A stretch of 64,000 nucleotides of DNA from Oscillospiraceae bacterium (GTDB lineage: Bacteria > Bacillota > Clostridia > Oscillospirales > Ruminococcaceae), in assembly GCA_022766785.1 (NCBI GenBank), contig JALEOL010000025.1, positions 16,831-80,830 of the forward strand, read 5' to 3'. The position numbers were made by a program, and so were the translations under genes. Positions within the stretch are counted from its first letter, which is position 1, and every line of letters begins with the position of its first letter. The notes under the pieces are model-generated. The model worked only from the letters and a program-made list of their open reading frames with translations. It was not told the origin of the DNA and made no database searches. This document shows, in pieces, positions 28,513 to 39,018 of the stretch.

Positions 28513-29427
28513 ATGAAGCATTTATTAAAGCTGATGGATCTCTCCACTGAGGAGATCATCGACATTCTCAACCTTGCCGACCAGCTCAAGTACGAGCAGA
28601 AGCACGGCATTCCCCACAACATTCTCAAGGGTCAGACCCTGGGCATGATTTTCCAGAAGTCCTCCACAAGAACGCGCGTTTCCTTTGAGACCGGCATGTA
28701 TCAGCTGGGCGGTCAGGCGCTGTTCCTCTCCTCCCGGGATCTCCAGATAGGACGCGGCGAGCCTGTTCAGGACACCGCAAGAGTTCTTTCACGGTATCTC
28801 AGCGGTATCATGATCCGTACTTTCGAGCAGAAAGAAGTCGAGGATCTGGCGGCATACGGCTCTATCCCGATAATCAACGGACTGACCGATTACTGCCACC
28901 CATGCCAGGTGCTTGCAGATCTCCAGACTGTACGCGAGTACAAGAACAAGCTGGACGGGCTGAAGTTCTGCTATATCGGCGACGGTAATAACATGGCGAA
29001 CTCCCTCACCGTCGGCGCGCTCAAGGTTGGCATGAGCGTTTCCCTCGGCTGCCCGGAGGGCTACTACCCCGACCAGACTGTCATCGACTTTGCAAAGCAG
29101 TACCCCGGCAAGTTCCAGATAGTGAACGATCCCGTACAGGCTGCGGCGGACGCAGATGTGCTGTACACCGATGTGTGGGCTTCCATGGGTCAGGAAGACG
29201 AAGCTGCAAAGCGCCGCCTTGTATTCAAGGGATACCAGATCAACGATGATGTAATGGCTTCCGCCAAGTCCGACGCAATGGTAATGCACTGCCTGCCTGC
29301 TCACCGCGAGGAAGAGATCACCGCAAAGGTATTTGAGGAGCACGCAAACGAGATATTCGACGAGGCAGAAAACAGACTGCACGCACAGAAGGCTGTTATG
29401 GTACGTCTCATGGCTCCCGACGCTTAA
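28513..29427 (+). CDS. argF: Ornithine carbamoyltransferase
   Basis: 304 aa; FQKSSTRTRVSFE, HPCQVLADLQT, MHCLPAHR. Confidence 0.97.
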   Translation: MKHLLKLMDLSTEEIIDILNLADQLKYEQKHGIPHNILKGQTLGMIFQKSSTRTRVSFETGMYQLGGQALFLSSRDLQIGRGEPVQDTARVLSRYLSGIMIRTFEQKEVEDLAAYGSIPIINGLTDYCHPCQVLADLQTVREYKNKLDGLKFCYIGDGNNMANSLTVGALKVGMSVSLGCPEGYYPDQTVIDFAKQYPGKFQIVNDPVQAAADADVLYTDVWASMGQEDEAAKRRLVFKGYQINDDVMASAKSDAMVMHCLPAHREEEITAKVFEEHANEIFDEAENRLHAQKAVMVRLMAPDA

Positions 29428-29443
29428 TTCAAAGATATACAGT

Positions 29444-29480
29444 AAATCCCACGGAGTGTATGTCAGCCGTGGGATTTTTT
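29444..29480 (+). terminator. Terminator of arg operon
   Basis: AAATCCCACGG-N12-CCGTGGGATTTTTT. Confidence 0.9.
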
Positions 29481-29543
29481 GCATTCATAAATCGGACTAT
29501 GCCCTCATAATATGTACAGAAAAAACTATTCTGGAGGTACAAA

Positions 29544-30464
29544 ATGACAGAGTTTCTGCCTGAGGGCTACTTATTCAACACCGCCGAGAACCGCTCCTGC
29601 ATCGCAAGCTTTTACTCGCTGAGCGAATGCATGACCACCGGCAGGATCATCGAAGCACCCTGCGTTATCTGCAACAGCCGCCACGATCTCATCGTAGACT
29701 TCGGTCATATGAGGGGCGTCATTCCCCGGGAAGAGGGCGCAATCGGCATTACCGAGGGAACGACAAAGGACATCGCGCTGATATCCCGGGTCAACAAGCC
29801 GGTGGCTTTTATCGTTACCGATTTCCGCCGGGACGAACAGGGGGAGCTGTACGCCGTGCTCTCACGACGCGCAGCGCAGGAGAAATGCATGGCGGACTAC
29901 CTCAGCCGGCTTATCCCCGGGGACATTATCCCTGCAAGGGTAACTCACCTGGAGCCTTTCGGATGCTTTGTTGACATCGGCTGCGGTATTCCTTCGCTAA
30001 TTCCGATAGACATGATATCCGTGTCCAGGATCACCCACCCACAGGATCGCTTTCATGTCGGTCAGGATATCTACGCAGTCGTGAAATCCCTGGATAACGG
30101 CAGGATATGCCTGTCGCACAAAGAGCTTCTCGGCACGTGGGAGGAGAACTCGTCCCTGTTCGAGCCGGGCGAGACCGTAACAGGGATCGTCCGGTCTATT
30201 GAGGACTACGGAATTTTCGTGGAACTTACGCCGAACCTTGCCGGGCTTGCGGAGCTGCGGCAGGACGTCAGGGTGAACAGCTGCGCCAGCGTCTACATAA
30301 AGGCGATAATCCCGGAAAAGATGAAAATAAAGCTCATCATCGTCAGTACGTCTGATAATGCGTACAGCGGTAATGAGCTGAAATATTTCATGACAAGCGG
30401 CCACATAGACAGCTGGATGTATTCCGGAGAAAACACCTCAAAGGTGATACAGACTATTTTTTGA
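29544..30464 (+). CDS. S1 RNA-binding domain protein (30S ribosomal protein S1-like)
   Basis: 306 aa; GDIIPARVTHLEPFGCFVDIGCGIPSLIPIDMIS and GETVTGIVRSIEDYGIFVELTPNLAGLAEL repeats. Confidence 0.85.
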   Translation: MTEFLPEGYLFNTAENRSCIASFYSLSECMTTGRIIEAPCVICNSRHDLIVDFGHMRGVIPREEGAIGITEGTTKDIALISRVNKPVAFIVTDFRRDEQGELYAVLSRRAAQEKCMADYLSRLIPGDIIPARVTHLEPFGCFVDIGCGIPSLIPIDMISVSRITHPQDRFHVGQDIYAVVKSLDNGRICLSHKELLGTWEENSSLFEPGETVTGIVRSIEDYGIFVELTPNLAGLAELRQDVRVNSCASVYIKAIIPEKMKIKLIIVSTSDNAYSGNELKYFMTSGHIDSWMYSGENTSKVIQTIF

Positions 30465-31698
30465 CTTGACTCCAGTACTCCTTTGCGGCTTTTTCCAGCT
30501 TGTTGTCGCCGTATTCGTAGTACACATGATCCTTGATCGGGTCGGGAAGATACTGCTGCTTCACCCAGTGGTTCGGGTAGTCGTGCGGATAGAGATAATG
30601 CTGACCCTTGACCGCAGCGCCCTCGCCGTCGCAATGTACATTCTGGAGCTGTCTCGGGAAATCGTAGGCAGCTCCGCCTTTTATGTCCTCCATTGCAGCG
30701 CCTATCGCCTTGTATGCGCTGTTGGATTTCGGCGATGTGGCAAGAAGTATAACAGCCTCCGCAAGCGGTATCCTAGCCTCCGGAAGCCCAAGCTGCATGG
30801 CGCTGTCAACGCACGCCTTGACTATCGGCATTGCCTGGGGATACGCAAGCCCAATATCCTCGCTGGCGATAACAAGCAGCCTGCGCGAAAGCGAGATGAT
30901 ATCCCCTGCCTCCATAAGCCGCGCGGCGTAGTGGAGCGCAGCATTTTCGTCCGAGCCGCGTATCGACTTCTGGAGCGCTGAGAGCAGGTCGTAATGCTGA
31001 TCGCCGTCCCGGTCATAGCGCATGTTGCTGCGCTGAGTGAGTTCTTTTGCAAGGTCAGGAGTAATTCTGCCGTCATTGCAGGTTAGAGCGCATAGCTCCA
31101 CCGTATTCAACGACTTACGGACGTCTCCTCCGCAACCGTGACAGATGTACTTCACAGCTTCATCGTCAAGGATATATTCGACACCGGTCTCCTCCGTCAT
31201 ACAGGCAAATCCGCGCCGAACCGCTTTTTCCAGCTCCGCAGGCTGCACCGGCTTGAATTCAAACACGGTGCTCCGGGACAATATCGCGTTGTACACATAG
31301 AAGTACGGGTTTTCTGTGGTGGAAGCTATCAGCGTGATACTGCCGTCCTCGATGTATTCCAGCAGGCTCTGCTGCTGCTTTTTGTTGAGGTACTGTATCT
31401 CGTCAAGGTACAGCAGTATGCCGTTCGTCCCGAGAAAGGTGTCCACCTCGCTCACCACGCTCTTGATATCCCCGGTGGAAGCCGAGGTGCCGTTGAGCTT
31501 GTGCAGCCGCATATTCGCGGACTCCGCAATTATCCTTGCAACAGTGGTCTTTCCCACGCCGGACGGCCCGTAAAATATCATATTAGGAATTCGTCCGCTC
31601 TCGATAATTCTCGAAAGCGGACGGTTTTTTCCGATCAGATGTGACTGCCCCACCACATCGTCAAGTGATGAAGGGCGTATTCTGTCAGCTAATGGCAT
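30454..31698 (-). CDS. rarA: Replication-associated recombination protein A (RarA/MgsA AAA+ ATPase)
   Basis: 414 aa; GPSGVGKTTVARIIA, LYLDEIQYLNKKQQQSLL, DFPRQLQNVHCDGEG. Confidence 0.92.
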   Translation of the reverse strand: MPLADRIRPSSLDDVVGQSHLIGKNRPLSRIIESGRIPNMIFYGPSGVGKTTVARIIAESANMRLHKLNGTSASTGDIKSVVSEVDTFLGTNGILLYLDEIQYLNKKQQQSLLEYIEDGSITLIASTTENPYFYVYNAILSRSTVFEFKPVQPAELEKAVRRGFACMTEETGVEYILDDEAVKYICHGCGGDVRKSLNTVELCALTCNDGRITPDLAKELTQRSNMRYDRDGDQHYDLLSALQKSIRGSDENAALHYAARLMEAGDIISLSRRLLVIASEDIGLAYPQAMPIVKACVDSAMQLGLPEARIPLAEAVILLATSPKSNSAYKAIGAAMEDIKGGAAYDFPRQLQNVHCDGEGAAVKGQHYLYPHDYPNHWVKQQYLPDPIKDHVYYEYGDNKLEKAAKEYWSQVKK

Positions 31699-31699
31699 A

Positions 31700-32854
31700 T
31701 CAAAGACCTCTGTGCTCTCTGAGCAAAGCCTTTATCTTCTCGTGGGGATCGATCACGTTGCTGATAGAGGTGTCGTGGTTGATCGAAGCGATGAAGTATG
31801 CCAGATACTTGGAAACATCGACCTCCTTGAACCACGGACGGGACAGCAGCTCCGGCGTGCGGTAGGACAGATTTGTGCCAAACACACCGTGGATAAGTCC
31901 CTTTTCATAAGCCTCATCGAACTTCTGAAGACCCTTTGTGAATATCGGATAGGTCGCATAAGCAAACATTCTCTTTGCCTTGCGGGCTTTCAGCTCCTTT
32001 GCGATATCAAGCATGGATTCGCCGGAAGAAATGATGTCGTCCGCAACGAAAACGTCCTTGCCCTCAACGGAAGCGCCAAGATACTCATGCGCTACAATGG
32101 GGTTGCGCCCGTCAACTATCGTAGAATAATCACGGCGCTTGTAGAACATACCCATATCAACTTCCATGACAGAGGCATAGAACATGTTTCTCTGAAGTGC
32201 GCCCTCATCAGGACTTACCACCATGAAATGATCCTTATCAATGATAAGATCCGGGAAATCCTTGAACATTGCCTTCAGCACCTGATAGGACGGAATCACG
32301 TTATCAAAGCCCATGAGCGGCACCGCGTTGCAGACTCTGGGGTCGTGGGCGTCAACAGTAACGAGGTTGGATACGCCCATTCTCTGCATCTCCTGGAGAG
32401 CAACAGCGCAGTCCAGGGACTCGCGGTAGCTTCTTCTGTGCTGACGTCCGCCGTAAAGCAGCGGCATGATGACGTTGATACGGTGCGGCTTACCGCTTGC
32501 CGCCTGGATAATCCTCATCAGATCCATGTAGTGATCGTCCGGGGACATGCTGTTTTCCTGGTCGAAAAGCTTGTACTTCACGCTGTAATTTCCAACGTCC
32601 ACAAGAATGAACAGATCCTTGCCGCGCACGGTGCTCTTGATAAGTCCCTTTGCGTCGCCGGACTGGAAACGGGGGCACTGGCACTCGATCATGTAATCCT
32701 CATGTTCCATGCCGTTTCTGTCAGCCCATCTTTCAAGATAGCTGTTGATCTTTGCGCCAAGCTCCTGCGTGCCGTTCATACAGATAAGTCCAAGGGGAGC
32801 GACGGAGTTGAAGTTCTGATATAAAACCTCGGTGTTCTTGACAGTTGTCATCAT
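31700..32854 (-). CDS. prs: Ribose-phosphate pyrophosphokinase
   Basis: GGRQHRRSYRESLDCA, VTVDAHDPRV, DVFVADDIISSGESMLDIA; start at MMTTV downstream of AAGGAAG. Confidence 0.9.
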   Translation of the reverse strand: MMTTVKNTEVLYQNFNSVAPLGLICMNGTQELGAKINSYLERWADRNGMEHEDYMIECQCPRFQSGDAKGLIKSTVRGKDLFILVDVGNYSVKYKLFDQENSMSPDDHYMDLMRIIQAASGKPHRINVIMPLLYGGRQHRRSYRESLDCAVALQEMQRMGVSNLVTVDAHDPRVCNAVPLMGFDNVIPSYQVLKAMFKDFPDLIIDKDHFMVVSPDEGALQRNMFYASVMEVDMGMFYKRRDYSTIVDGRNPIVAHEYLGASVEGKDVFVADDIISSGESMLDIAKELKARKAKRMFAYATYPIFTKGLQKFDEAYEKGLIHGVFGTNLSYRTPELLSRPWFKEVDVSKYLAYFIASINHDTSISNVIDPHEKIKALLREHRGL

Positions 32855-32938
32855 TTGATCTTCCTTCATATTTTCTATATTTGGCAGAATTCATTCTCCC
32901 CTGCTGACAGAGGAGAATGCGATTATACTCATGAGATA

Positions 32939-34192
32939 TTATTCATAAAGAGGATACTTTGCGCAGATATCGTTTACCATTGCGCGAACCTTTTCCTTAT
33001 TGCCCTCAAAGTCCTTTGCGGTGAGGTAGATGCACTCGCCGATAACGCGCATGTCGTCCTCTTTCAGACCTCTTGTGGTGACAGCAGGCGTGCCGATACG
33101 AACGCCGGAGGTGAACGCAGGCTTCTGAGGATCGTTCGGAATGGCGTTCTTGTTTACGGTGATGTAGCACTCGTCGAGGTTGGTTTCAAGCTCCTTGCCG
33201 GTGATGTTGAACGGACGGAGATCGACCAGCATCAGGTGATTGTCAGTTCCGCCGGAAACGAGCTGGAAGCCCTTTTCGAGCAGGGTGTCAGCAAGAACCT
33301 TTGCATTCTTCACGATCTGAGCGCCGTACTCCTTAAATTCAGGCTTGAGGGCTTCGCCGAAGCATACAGCCTTTGCAGCGATGATGTGCATGAGAGGACC
33401 GCCCTGCGTTCCGGGGAAAATAGCGGAGTTGATCTTCTTTGCGATGTATTCGTTGTTGGTGAGGATAAGACCGCCTCTGGGACCGCGGAGAGTCTTGTGT
33501 GTAGTCGTTGTAACGATGTCTGCGTAAGGAACAGGGCTCATGTGCTGACCAGCCGCAACAAGACCGGCGATGTGCGCCATATCAACCATGAGATAAGCGC
33601 CGACTGCTCTGGCAATGGCGGACAGCTTCTCAAAGTCGATAGCTCTGGGGTACGCGGACGCGCCTGCAACGATGAGCTTGGGCTTGCACTTGTTCGCCTG
33701 CTTGTAAAGCTCCTCATAGTCGATGAAGCCATCGTCGTTGGTGCCGTAGGATACGAAGTTGAAATACTTGCCGGAGATATTCACCGGAGAGCCGTGAGTG
33801 AGATGACCGCCGTGAGCAAGGCTCATGCCCATAACAGTATCTCCGGGCTGAAGCAGAGCCACATAAACCGCAGTGTTCGCCTGTGCTCCGGAGTGTGCCT
33901 GAACGTTCGCAAATTTCGCGCCGAACAGCTTCTTTGCACGCTCGATAGCGATATTCTCGACGATATCCACGTCCTCGCAGCCGCCGTAGTAGCGCTTTCC
34001 GGGATAGCCCTCGGCATACTTGTTGGTGAGCACGCTGCCCATTGCCGCCATTACCGCCGGGGATACTATGTTCTCGCTTGCGATAAGCTCAAGGTTTCTT
34101 TTCTGGCGCTTGAGCTCCAGACCCATTGCGTCAGCGACCTCGCTGTCATAATTACCCAGGAAGCCGATGGTGTCCACGATATCATTATACAT
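32939..34192 (-). CDS. glyA: Serine hydroxymethyltransferase
   Basis: 417 aa; [44 protein letters not shown]. Confidence 0.97.
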   Translation of the reverse strand: MYNDIVDTIGFLGNYDSEVADAMGLELKRQKRNLELIASENIVSPAVMAAMGSVLTNKYAEGYPGKRYYGGCEDVDIVENIAIERAKKLFGAKFANVQAHSGAQANTAVYVALLQPGDTVMGMSLAHGGHLTHGSPVNISGKYFNFVSYGTNDDGFIDYEELYKQANKCKPKLIVAGASAYPRAIDFEKLSAIARAVGAYLMVDMAHIAGLVAAGQHMSPVPYADIVTTTTHKTLRGPRGGLILTNNEYIAKKINSAIFPGTQGGPLMHIIAAKAVCFGEALKPEFKEYGAQIVKNAKVLADTLLEKGFQLVSGGTDNHLMLVDLRPFNITGKELETNLDECYITVNKNAIPNDPQKPAFTSGVRIGTPAVTTRGLKEDDMRVIGECIYLTAKDFEGNKEKVRAMVNDICAKYPLYE

Positions 34193-34335
34193 TTCGGAAA
34201 TGCTCCTTTCTGATTATCCGTTGATTTTATTATAACCTAATTTTTACTCAAATGCAACCGTTTAGCCGCATTTCAATGTAATTTACATGAATATTCCCCA
34301 CCGGGGGACATTTTTTGTGGAAAAGCGATAAAGCC

Positions 34336-34389
34336 TTAAGGCAACACCGCACAAAGAGCATTTTTTGATTTTGTACGGTATTGCCTTAA
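34336..34389. repeat. Long near-perfect inverted repeat
   Basis: TTAAGGCAACACCGCACAAA ... TTTTGTACGGTATTGCCTTAA. Confidence 0.75.
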
Positions 34390-34412
34390 AAGCCGTGCGG
34401 AAAACACGGCTT
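34390..34412 (-). terminator. Hairpin downstream of leuB
   Basis: AAGCCGTG-cggaaaa-CACGGCTT. Confidence 0.6.
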
Positions 34413-34420
34413 GGCAGTTA

Positions 34421-35503
34421 TCAGATGTATTCCGCGATCTTGCTTCCCATTTCGGAGCAGGACAGCAGCTTCATTCCATCGGACATGATATCTCCGGTTC
34501 TGAAACCGTCCTTTATCGTCTGGCGGACAGCGTTCTCGACAGCGTCTGCTTCTTCGTTCATGTCAAAGGAATAGCGCAGCATCATCGCAGCGGAAAGGAT
34601 AGTTGCGATAGGGTTTGCCTTATTCTGACCGGCAATGTCGGGCGCAGAACCGCCGGACGGCTCGTACAGACCGAACTTTGTCTCGTTCATGCTGGCAGAG
34701 GGAAGCATGCCGATAGATCCGGTGATCATGGAAGCCTCATCGGACAGAATATCGCCGAACATGTTCTCCGTCACCATAACGTCAAACTGCGCAGGATCCT
34801 TTACCAGCTGCATTGCGGAGTTATCCACCAGCATATGCTCCAGCTTTACCTCGGGATAGTCCTTTGCGACCTCCTCGACGACCTTTCTCCACAGTCTGGA
34901 GCTGTCCAGAACGTTCGCCTTGTCAACGCTGGTGACTTTCTTGCGGCGCTTCATTGCCACATCGAACGCCTTGACCGCAATGCGGCGGATCTCGTTTTCA
35001 TTGTAGCTGAGAGTATCAACGGCGGTCATTACGCCGTCTACTTCCCCGGTGTGGCGCTCGCCGAAGTACAGTCCGCCGGTAAGCTCGCGCATGATGAGCA
35101 TGTCGAAGCCCTTTTCGCTGATCTCGGTTTTGAGCGGACACGCACCGGAGAGCTCACTGAACAGCAGGCAGGGACGCAGGTTCGCGAACAGCCCCAGTGA
35201 CTTGCGTATCTTCAGCAGACCTGCCTCCGGGCGGAGGTTCGCCGGGAGCTTGTACCACGGGGACTTGGTGGTGTCGCCGCCGATAGAACCCATAAGCACT
35301 GCGTCGGAAGCCTTGCAGCGCCCGATAGTCTCGTCCGTCAGCGGTACGCCGTTTGCGTCGATAGAGCAGCCGCCCATCAGCAGCTGTTCATAGTTGAACT
35401 TGTGACCGAATTTTTCTGCGACCTTATCCAGTACCTTCATAGCCTCGGTGACTATTTCCGGCCCGATACCGTCGCCCTTTATCACTGCGATATTCTTTTC
35501 CAT
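34421..35503 (-). CDS. leuB: 3-isopropylmalate dehydrogenase
   Basis: 360 aa; [41 protein letters not shown]. Confidence 0.97.
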   Translation of the reverse strand: MEKNIAVIKGDGIGPEIVTEAMKVLDKVAEKFGHKFNYEQLLMGGCSIDANGVPLTDETIGRCKASDAVLMGSIGGDTTKSPWYKLPANLRPEAGLLKIRKSLGLFANLRPCLLFSELSGACPLKTEISEKGFDMLIMRELTGGLYFGERHTGEVDGVMTAVDTLSYNENEIRRIAVKAFDVAMKRRKKVTSVDKANVLDSSRLWRKVVEEVAKDYPEVKLEHMLVDNSAMQLVKDPAQFDVMVTENMFGDILSDEASMITGSIGMLPSASMNETKFGLYEPSGGSAPDIAGQNKANPIATILSAAMMLRYSFDMNEEADAVENAVRQTIKDGFRTGDIMSDGMKLLSCSEMGSKIAEYI

Positions 35504-35516
35504 TATTGTAGCCTTT

Positions 35517-35975
35517 CTATATGATATCGATCTTCATGCGCAGTTCCTCGCCGGGAATTCCGTTTCTGGCGGGTCTGCGCTTTCCGTCACTCTGAAATCC
35601 GAATTCCGTGAAGAACCGCATCGCTTCGGCATTATTCTCATTCACCCACAGGAAAGCGTTCTTCATTCTCATGCTGCGCATATTCCTCAGAGAATGCGAC
35701 AGCAGCTTTCTGCCAAGCCCGATACGCCGGTGATCGCCGGTTATACAGATAATGCCTATCTCACAGCTGTCAGGTATCATTGAGCTTGTACACACGCAGA
35801 CCCCCTCATTCCGTTTGTCGCAGGAGACAACGGAAATGAGCAGCGCCTGTTTCATGCACCATGTGAAATAAACGGAGTCAAAATGCCGGGTGTACTCTCC
35901 GGTGTCAGCTATTCCGGACAATTCCACCGGAGAAAACTGCGAAGACTTCAGAACGTTCTGAATATTAATTATCAC
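35517..35975 (-). CDS. GNAT family N-acetyltransferase
   Basis: 152 aa; [55 protein letters not shown]. Confidence 0.88.
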   Translation of the reverse strand: MIINIQNVLKSSQFSPVELSGIADTGEYTRHFDSVYFTWCMKQALLISVVSCDKRNEGVCVCTSSMIPDSCEIGIICITGDHRRIGLGRKLLSHSLRNMRSMRMKNAFLWVNENNAEAMRFFTEFGFQSDGKRRPARNGIPGEELRMKIDII

Positions 35976-35996
35976 AGAACCGCCCCCTCGGATAAA

Positions 35997-36479
35997 TTAC
36001 CCCTTGAGCGAATTCAGAAGTCCGCCCTTGTTAATGATCTCCTTGATGAAATCCGGGAACGGCTGAGCCTGGTAGGTCTTGCCCTTTGTGACATTAGTTA
36101 TCATGCCGGTGTCAAAATCAATATCCACCTCGTTGCCATCGTCGATATCCTTTGCGGCAGCGTCGCATTCAAGTATCGGCAGACCTATATTGATCGCGTT
36201 GCGGTAGAATATCCTTGCGAAAGTGGACGCGATAACGCACGCAATACCGCTTTCCTTGATAGCTATCGGAGCGTGCTCACGGGAGCTGCCGCAGCCGAAG
36301 TTGAGGTTTGCGACCATGATGTCGCCGGGCTTCACCCTGTTCACGAAATCCTTGTCGATATCCTCCATGCAGTGGGAGGCAAGCTCCTTGTGATCTGCGG
36401 TGTTGAGATATCTTGCCGGGATTATTACGTCTGTATCTACATTATCGCCGTACTTATGTACTATGCCGTGTGCTTTCAT
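35997..36479 (-). CDS. leuD: 3-isopropylmalate dehydratase small subunit
   Basis: 160 aa; [26 protein letters not shown]. Confidence 0.96.
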   Translation of the reverse strand: MKAHGIVHKYGDNVDTDVIIPARYLNTADHKELASHCMEDIDKDFVNRVKPGDIMVANLNFGCGSSREHAPIAIKESGIACVIASTFARIFYRNAINIGLPILECDAAAKDIDDGNEVDIDFDTGMITNVTKGKTYQAQPFPDFIKEIINKGGLLNSLKG

Positions 36480-36490
36480 ATTTGCCCTCC

Positions 36491-37756
36491 TTATTCCTGT
36501 ACATCAGAGATATAACCGGTCAGGGCGCTCGCAGCTGCGATAGCCGGACTTGCGAGATATACCTCAGAGGTCACGTCGCCCATTCTGCCGACGAAATTAC
36601 GGTTTGTGGTGGAGACAGCTCTCTCACCCGGGGCAAGTATACCCATATGACCGCCAAGGCAGGGGCCGCAGGTTGGCGCGGAAACCACCATGCCTGCTTC
36701 AACGAATATTTCAAGCAGACCGTTTCTCAGCGCGTCAAGGTAGATCTGCTGGGTCGCCGGGATAACGATAGCGCGCACGCCCTTAGCGACTTTCTTGCCC
36801 TTTACAACAGCCGCAGCGGTCTCCAGGTCGGAATATCTGCCGTTGGTGCAGGAGCCAATAACCACCTGGTCTATCTTTATCTTATCCATCTTTGCGATCT
36901 CATCTATCGTCTTTGTGTTCTCGGGGAGATGAGGGAAGGATACGGTCGGGCGGACAGTTGACAGGTCGATGTCGATCACGCGGCTGTACTCTGCGTCCGG
37001 GTCAGCCTTGAGCACCTCGAACTGACGGTCAGTTCTGCCCTTGACATAAGCGAGCGTTACCTCGTCTACCTCGAAAATGCCATTCTTTGCGCCGGCTTCG
37101 ATCGCCATATTTGCCATGCACAGACGGTCGTCCATAGAAAGGCTTTTAAGCCCCTCTCCGGTGAACTCCATGGACTGGTACAAAGCGCCGTCAACGCCGA
37201 TCATGCCGATGATGTGCAGGATAACGTCCTTGCCGCTCACCCACTTGCCGAGCTTTCCGGTAAGGTTGAACTTTATCGCCGAGGGCACCTTGAACCACGC
37301 CTCTCCGGTAGCCATTCCGGCAGCCATATCAGTGGAGCCTACGCCGGTGGAAAACGCGCCGAGCGCTCCGTATGTACAGGTATGGCTGTCAGCGCCGATA
37401 ACACAGTCAGACGGCACAACAAGACCTTTTTCGGGGAGCAGTGCGTGCTCAATGCCCACGTTTCCCACATCATAATAGTTCACGATGTCGTATTTATCAG
37501 CGAAATTGCGGCACTGCTGGCACTGCTTTGCCGCCTTGATATCCTTGTTTGGGGTGAAGTGATCCATTACAAGGGAGATCTTTGTGCGGTCAAAAACGCT
37601 GTCAAAGCCGTTCTTCTGAAATTCATTGATAGCCACCGGGCTGGTGATATCGTTGCCGAGCACCATATCCAGCTTAGCCCTGATGAGCTGTCCCGGTACA
37701 ACACTGTCAAGACCCGCATGCTTCGCAAGGATCTTCTGTGTCATCGTCATACCCAT
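36491..37756 (-). CDS. leuC: 3-isopropylmalate dehydratase large subunit
   Basis: [39 protein letters not shown]; start MGMTMTQK after AGGAGG. Confidence 0.96.
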   Translation of the reverse strand: MGMTMTQKILAKHAGLDSVVPGQLIRAKLDMVLGNDITSPVAINEFQKNGFDSVFDRTKISLVMDHFTPNKDIKAAKQCQQCRNFADKYDIVNYYDVGNVGIEHALLPEKGLVVPSDCVIGADSHTCTYGALGAFSTGVGSTDMAAGMATGEAWFKVPSAIKFNLTGKLGKWVSGKDVILHIIGMIGVDGALYQSMEFTGEGLKSLSMDDRLCMANMAIEAGAKNGIFEVDEVTLAYVKGRTDRQFEVLKADPDAEYSRVIDIDLSTVRPTVSFPHLPENTKTIDEIAKMDKIKIDQVVIGSCTNGRYSDLETAAAVVKGKKVAKGVRAIVIPATQQIYLDALRNGLLEIFVEAGMVVSAPTCGPCLGGHMGILAPGERAVSTTNRNFVGRMGDVTSEVYLASPAIAAASALTGYISDVQE

Positions 37757-37794
37757 TGTGTATTCCTCCTGAGTTTTGATACGCCTTTTACAGG

Positions 37795-37835
37795 CTTTAC
37801 ACTTTATTATAGCACTTTTTTGTTGCTGTGTAAAG
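37795..37835 (-). promoter_or_regulatory. leuC promoter with overlapping dyad
   Basis: Minus strand TTTACA-N17-TATAAT; arms CTTTACAC (37795-37802) / GTGTAAAG (37828-37835). Confidence 0.65.
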
Positions 37836-37916
37836 GGGTAAAGTGAGAAAAAATTCACCGCGCAGCTCCCAGCCGATTTCAAGCAAGTGGTTTTTTCAGA
37901 AATTTTGTTATACTAC

Positions 37917-37945
37917 TTGACAAATCGCTCAGAATGGTGTAAAAT
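37917..37945 (+). promoter_or_regulatory. Promoter of tRNA-Ser
   Basis: TTGACA-N17-TAAAAT. Confidence 0.75.
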
Positions 37946-37961
37946 AGATACGTTATATTAT

Positions 37962-38050
37962 GGAAGCGTATCGAAGTGGTCATAACGGGACTGACTCGAA
38001 ATCAGTTGTACCTCACGGTACCGTGGGTTCGAATCCCACCGCTTCCGCCA
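37962..38050 (+). tRNA. tRNA-Ser (anticodon CGA), CCA encoded
   Basis: GGAAGCG...CTGACTCGAAATCAG...GGTTCGAATCCCACCGCTTCCGCCA, long variable arm. Confidence 0.95.
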
Positions 38051-38119
38051 TTTGGTTGAAGGATCGCGTTCTGTAATGCGGTCCTTTTGATTATTCCAAC
38101 TTTATTGTTCGAGGGTCTT

Positions 38120-38911
38120 ATGGAAAAACTGATAGCTGCATTATTATCGCTGATGATCTCCACCCTGACCATTCCGGATCAGTATAAACCTGATCTTGTG
38201 GTGGACGGGCACCCCCTGAGGCTCACGTTCGAGGACGAATTCAACGGGCAGGAGCTTGACAGCACCAAATGGGTGCGTGCCGATGAAATGAAGCGCCAGG
38301 ACAAGGAAAATTACTGGTCGGACAGTATGACACGTCTGAACGGAAAAGGTCAGCTGGTGCTCAGCGCCCGTACCGACAGAGATACCGGCAATATACTTAC
38401 CGGGGCGGTATGGACGAAAGGTCTGTTCGAGCAGAGCTATGGCTATTTTGAGATATGCACCACACTGAACACCGTTCCTGGCTACTGGACTGCATTCTGG
38501 CTGATCACGGATAATGTCATGAGCGAGGAAAACGGCGGCAGGGACGGGACTGAAATAGACGTGTACGAGAGCGCATATCACGACGAGGGTCTTGTGCAGC
38601 ACACGCTCCACTGGGACGGCTATACAGAAAAGCACCGCTCAGAGGGCTCGCATGCCCCGCTTGTCTATGATAAGGAATATCATACGTTCGGGGTGCTCTG
38701 GACGCCGGAGGAATACATCTTTTACGTTGACGGAAACGAGACCTGGCGCACAGACGCCGCTGCCGCCGGAGGTACCTGCGAAGTACCTTTATATATGATA
38801 ATATCGGCAGAAACAGGCTCCTGGACTTACAGCCAGCTTGACAAGAATAGTCTCCGGGACAGGATCATGATAGAATATGTGAGAGCATACTCCCTTATGG
38901 AACAGCAATAA
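38120..38911 (+). CDS. Glycoside hydrolase family 16
   Basis: FEDEFNGQELDSTKW, GTEIDVYES catalytic motif, FGVLWTPEEYIFYVDG. Confidence 0.9.
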   Translation: MEKLIAALLSLMISTLTIPDQYKPDLVVDGHPLRLTFEDEFNGQELDSTKWVRADEMKRQDKENYWSDSMTRLNGKGQLVLSARTDRDTGNILTGAVWTKGLFEQSYGYFEICTTLNTVPGYWTAFWLITDNVMSEENGGRDGTEIDVYESAYHDEGLVQHTLHWDGYTEKHRSEGSHAPLVYDKEYHTFGVLWTPEEYIFYVDGNETWRTDAAAAGGTCEVPLYMIISAETGSWTYSQLDKNSLRDRIMIEYVRAYSLMEQQ

Positions 38912-38949
38912 AATCTTCCGACAGACCTTGCTTTTTTCTTACGAACCGC

Positions 38950-38978
38950 TTGAAACGACCGGGCAGATATTATATAAT
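38950..38978 (+). promoter_or_regulatory. Promoter of GH27 gene
   Basis: TTGAAA-N17-TATAAT. Confidence 0.7.
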
Positions 38979-39018
38979 CAACACAAGATTAAATAACCTA
39001 ATATAAGGAGTACCTGTA

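Noticed and set aside
32855-34213. 452-aa ORF antisense to glyA (and 31712-32824, 370 aa, antisense to prs)
   Set aside because: Fully overlaps well-identified genes; composition is the complement of their codons; no independent family signal.
37757-37882. N-terminal extension of leuC ORF
   Set aside because: Contains the leuC promoter and dyad; start at 37756 follows AGGAGG and matches LeuC.
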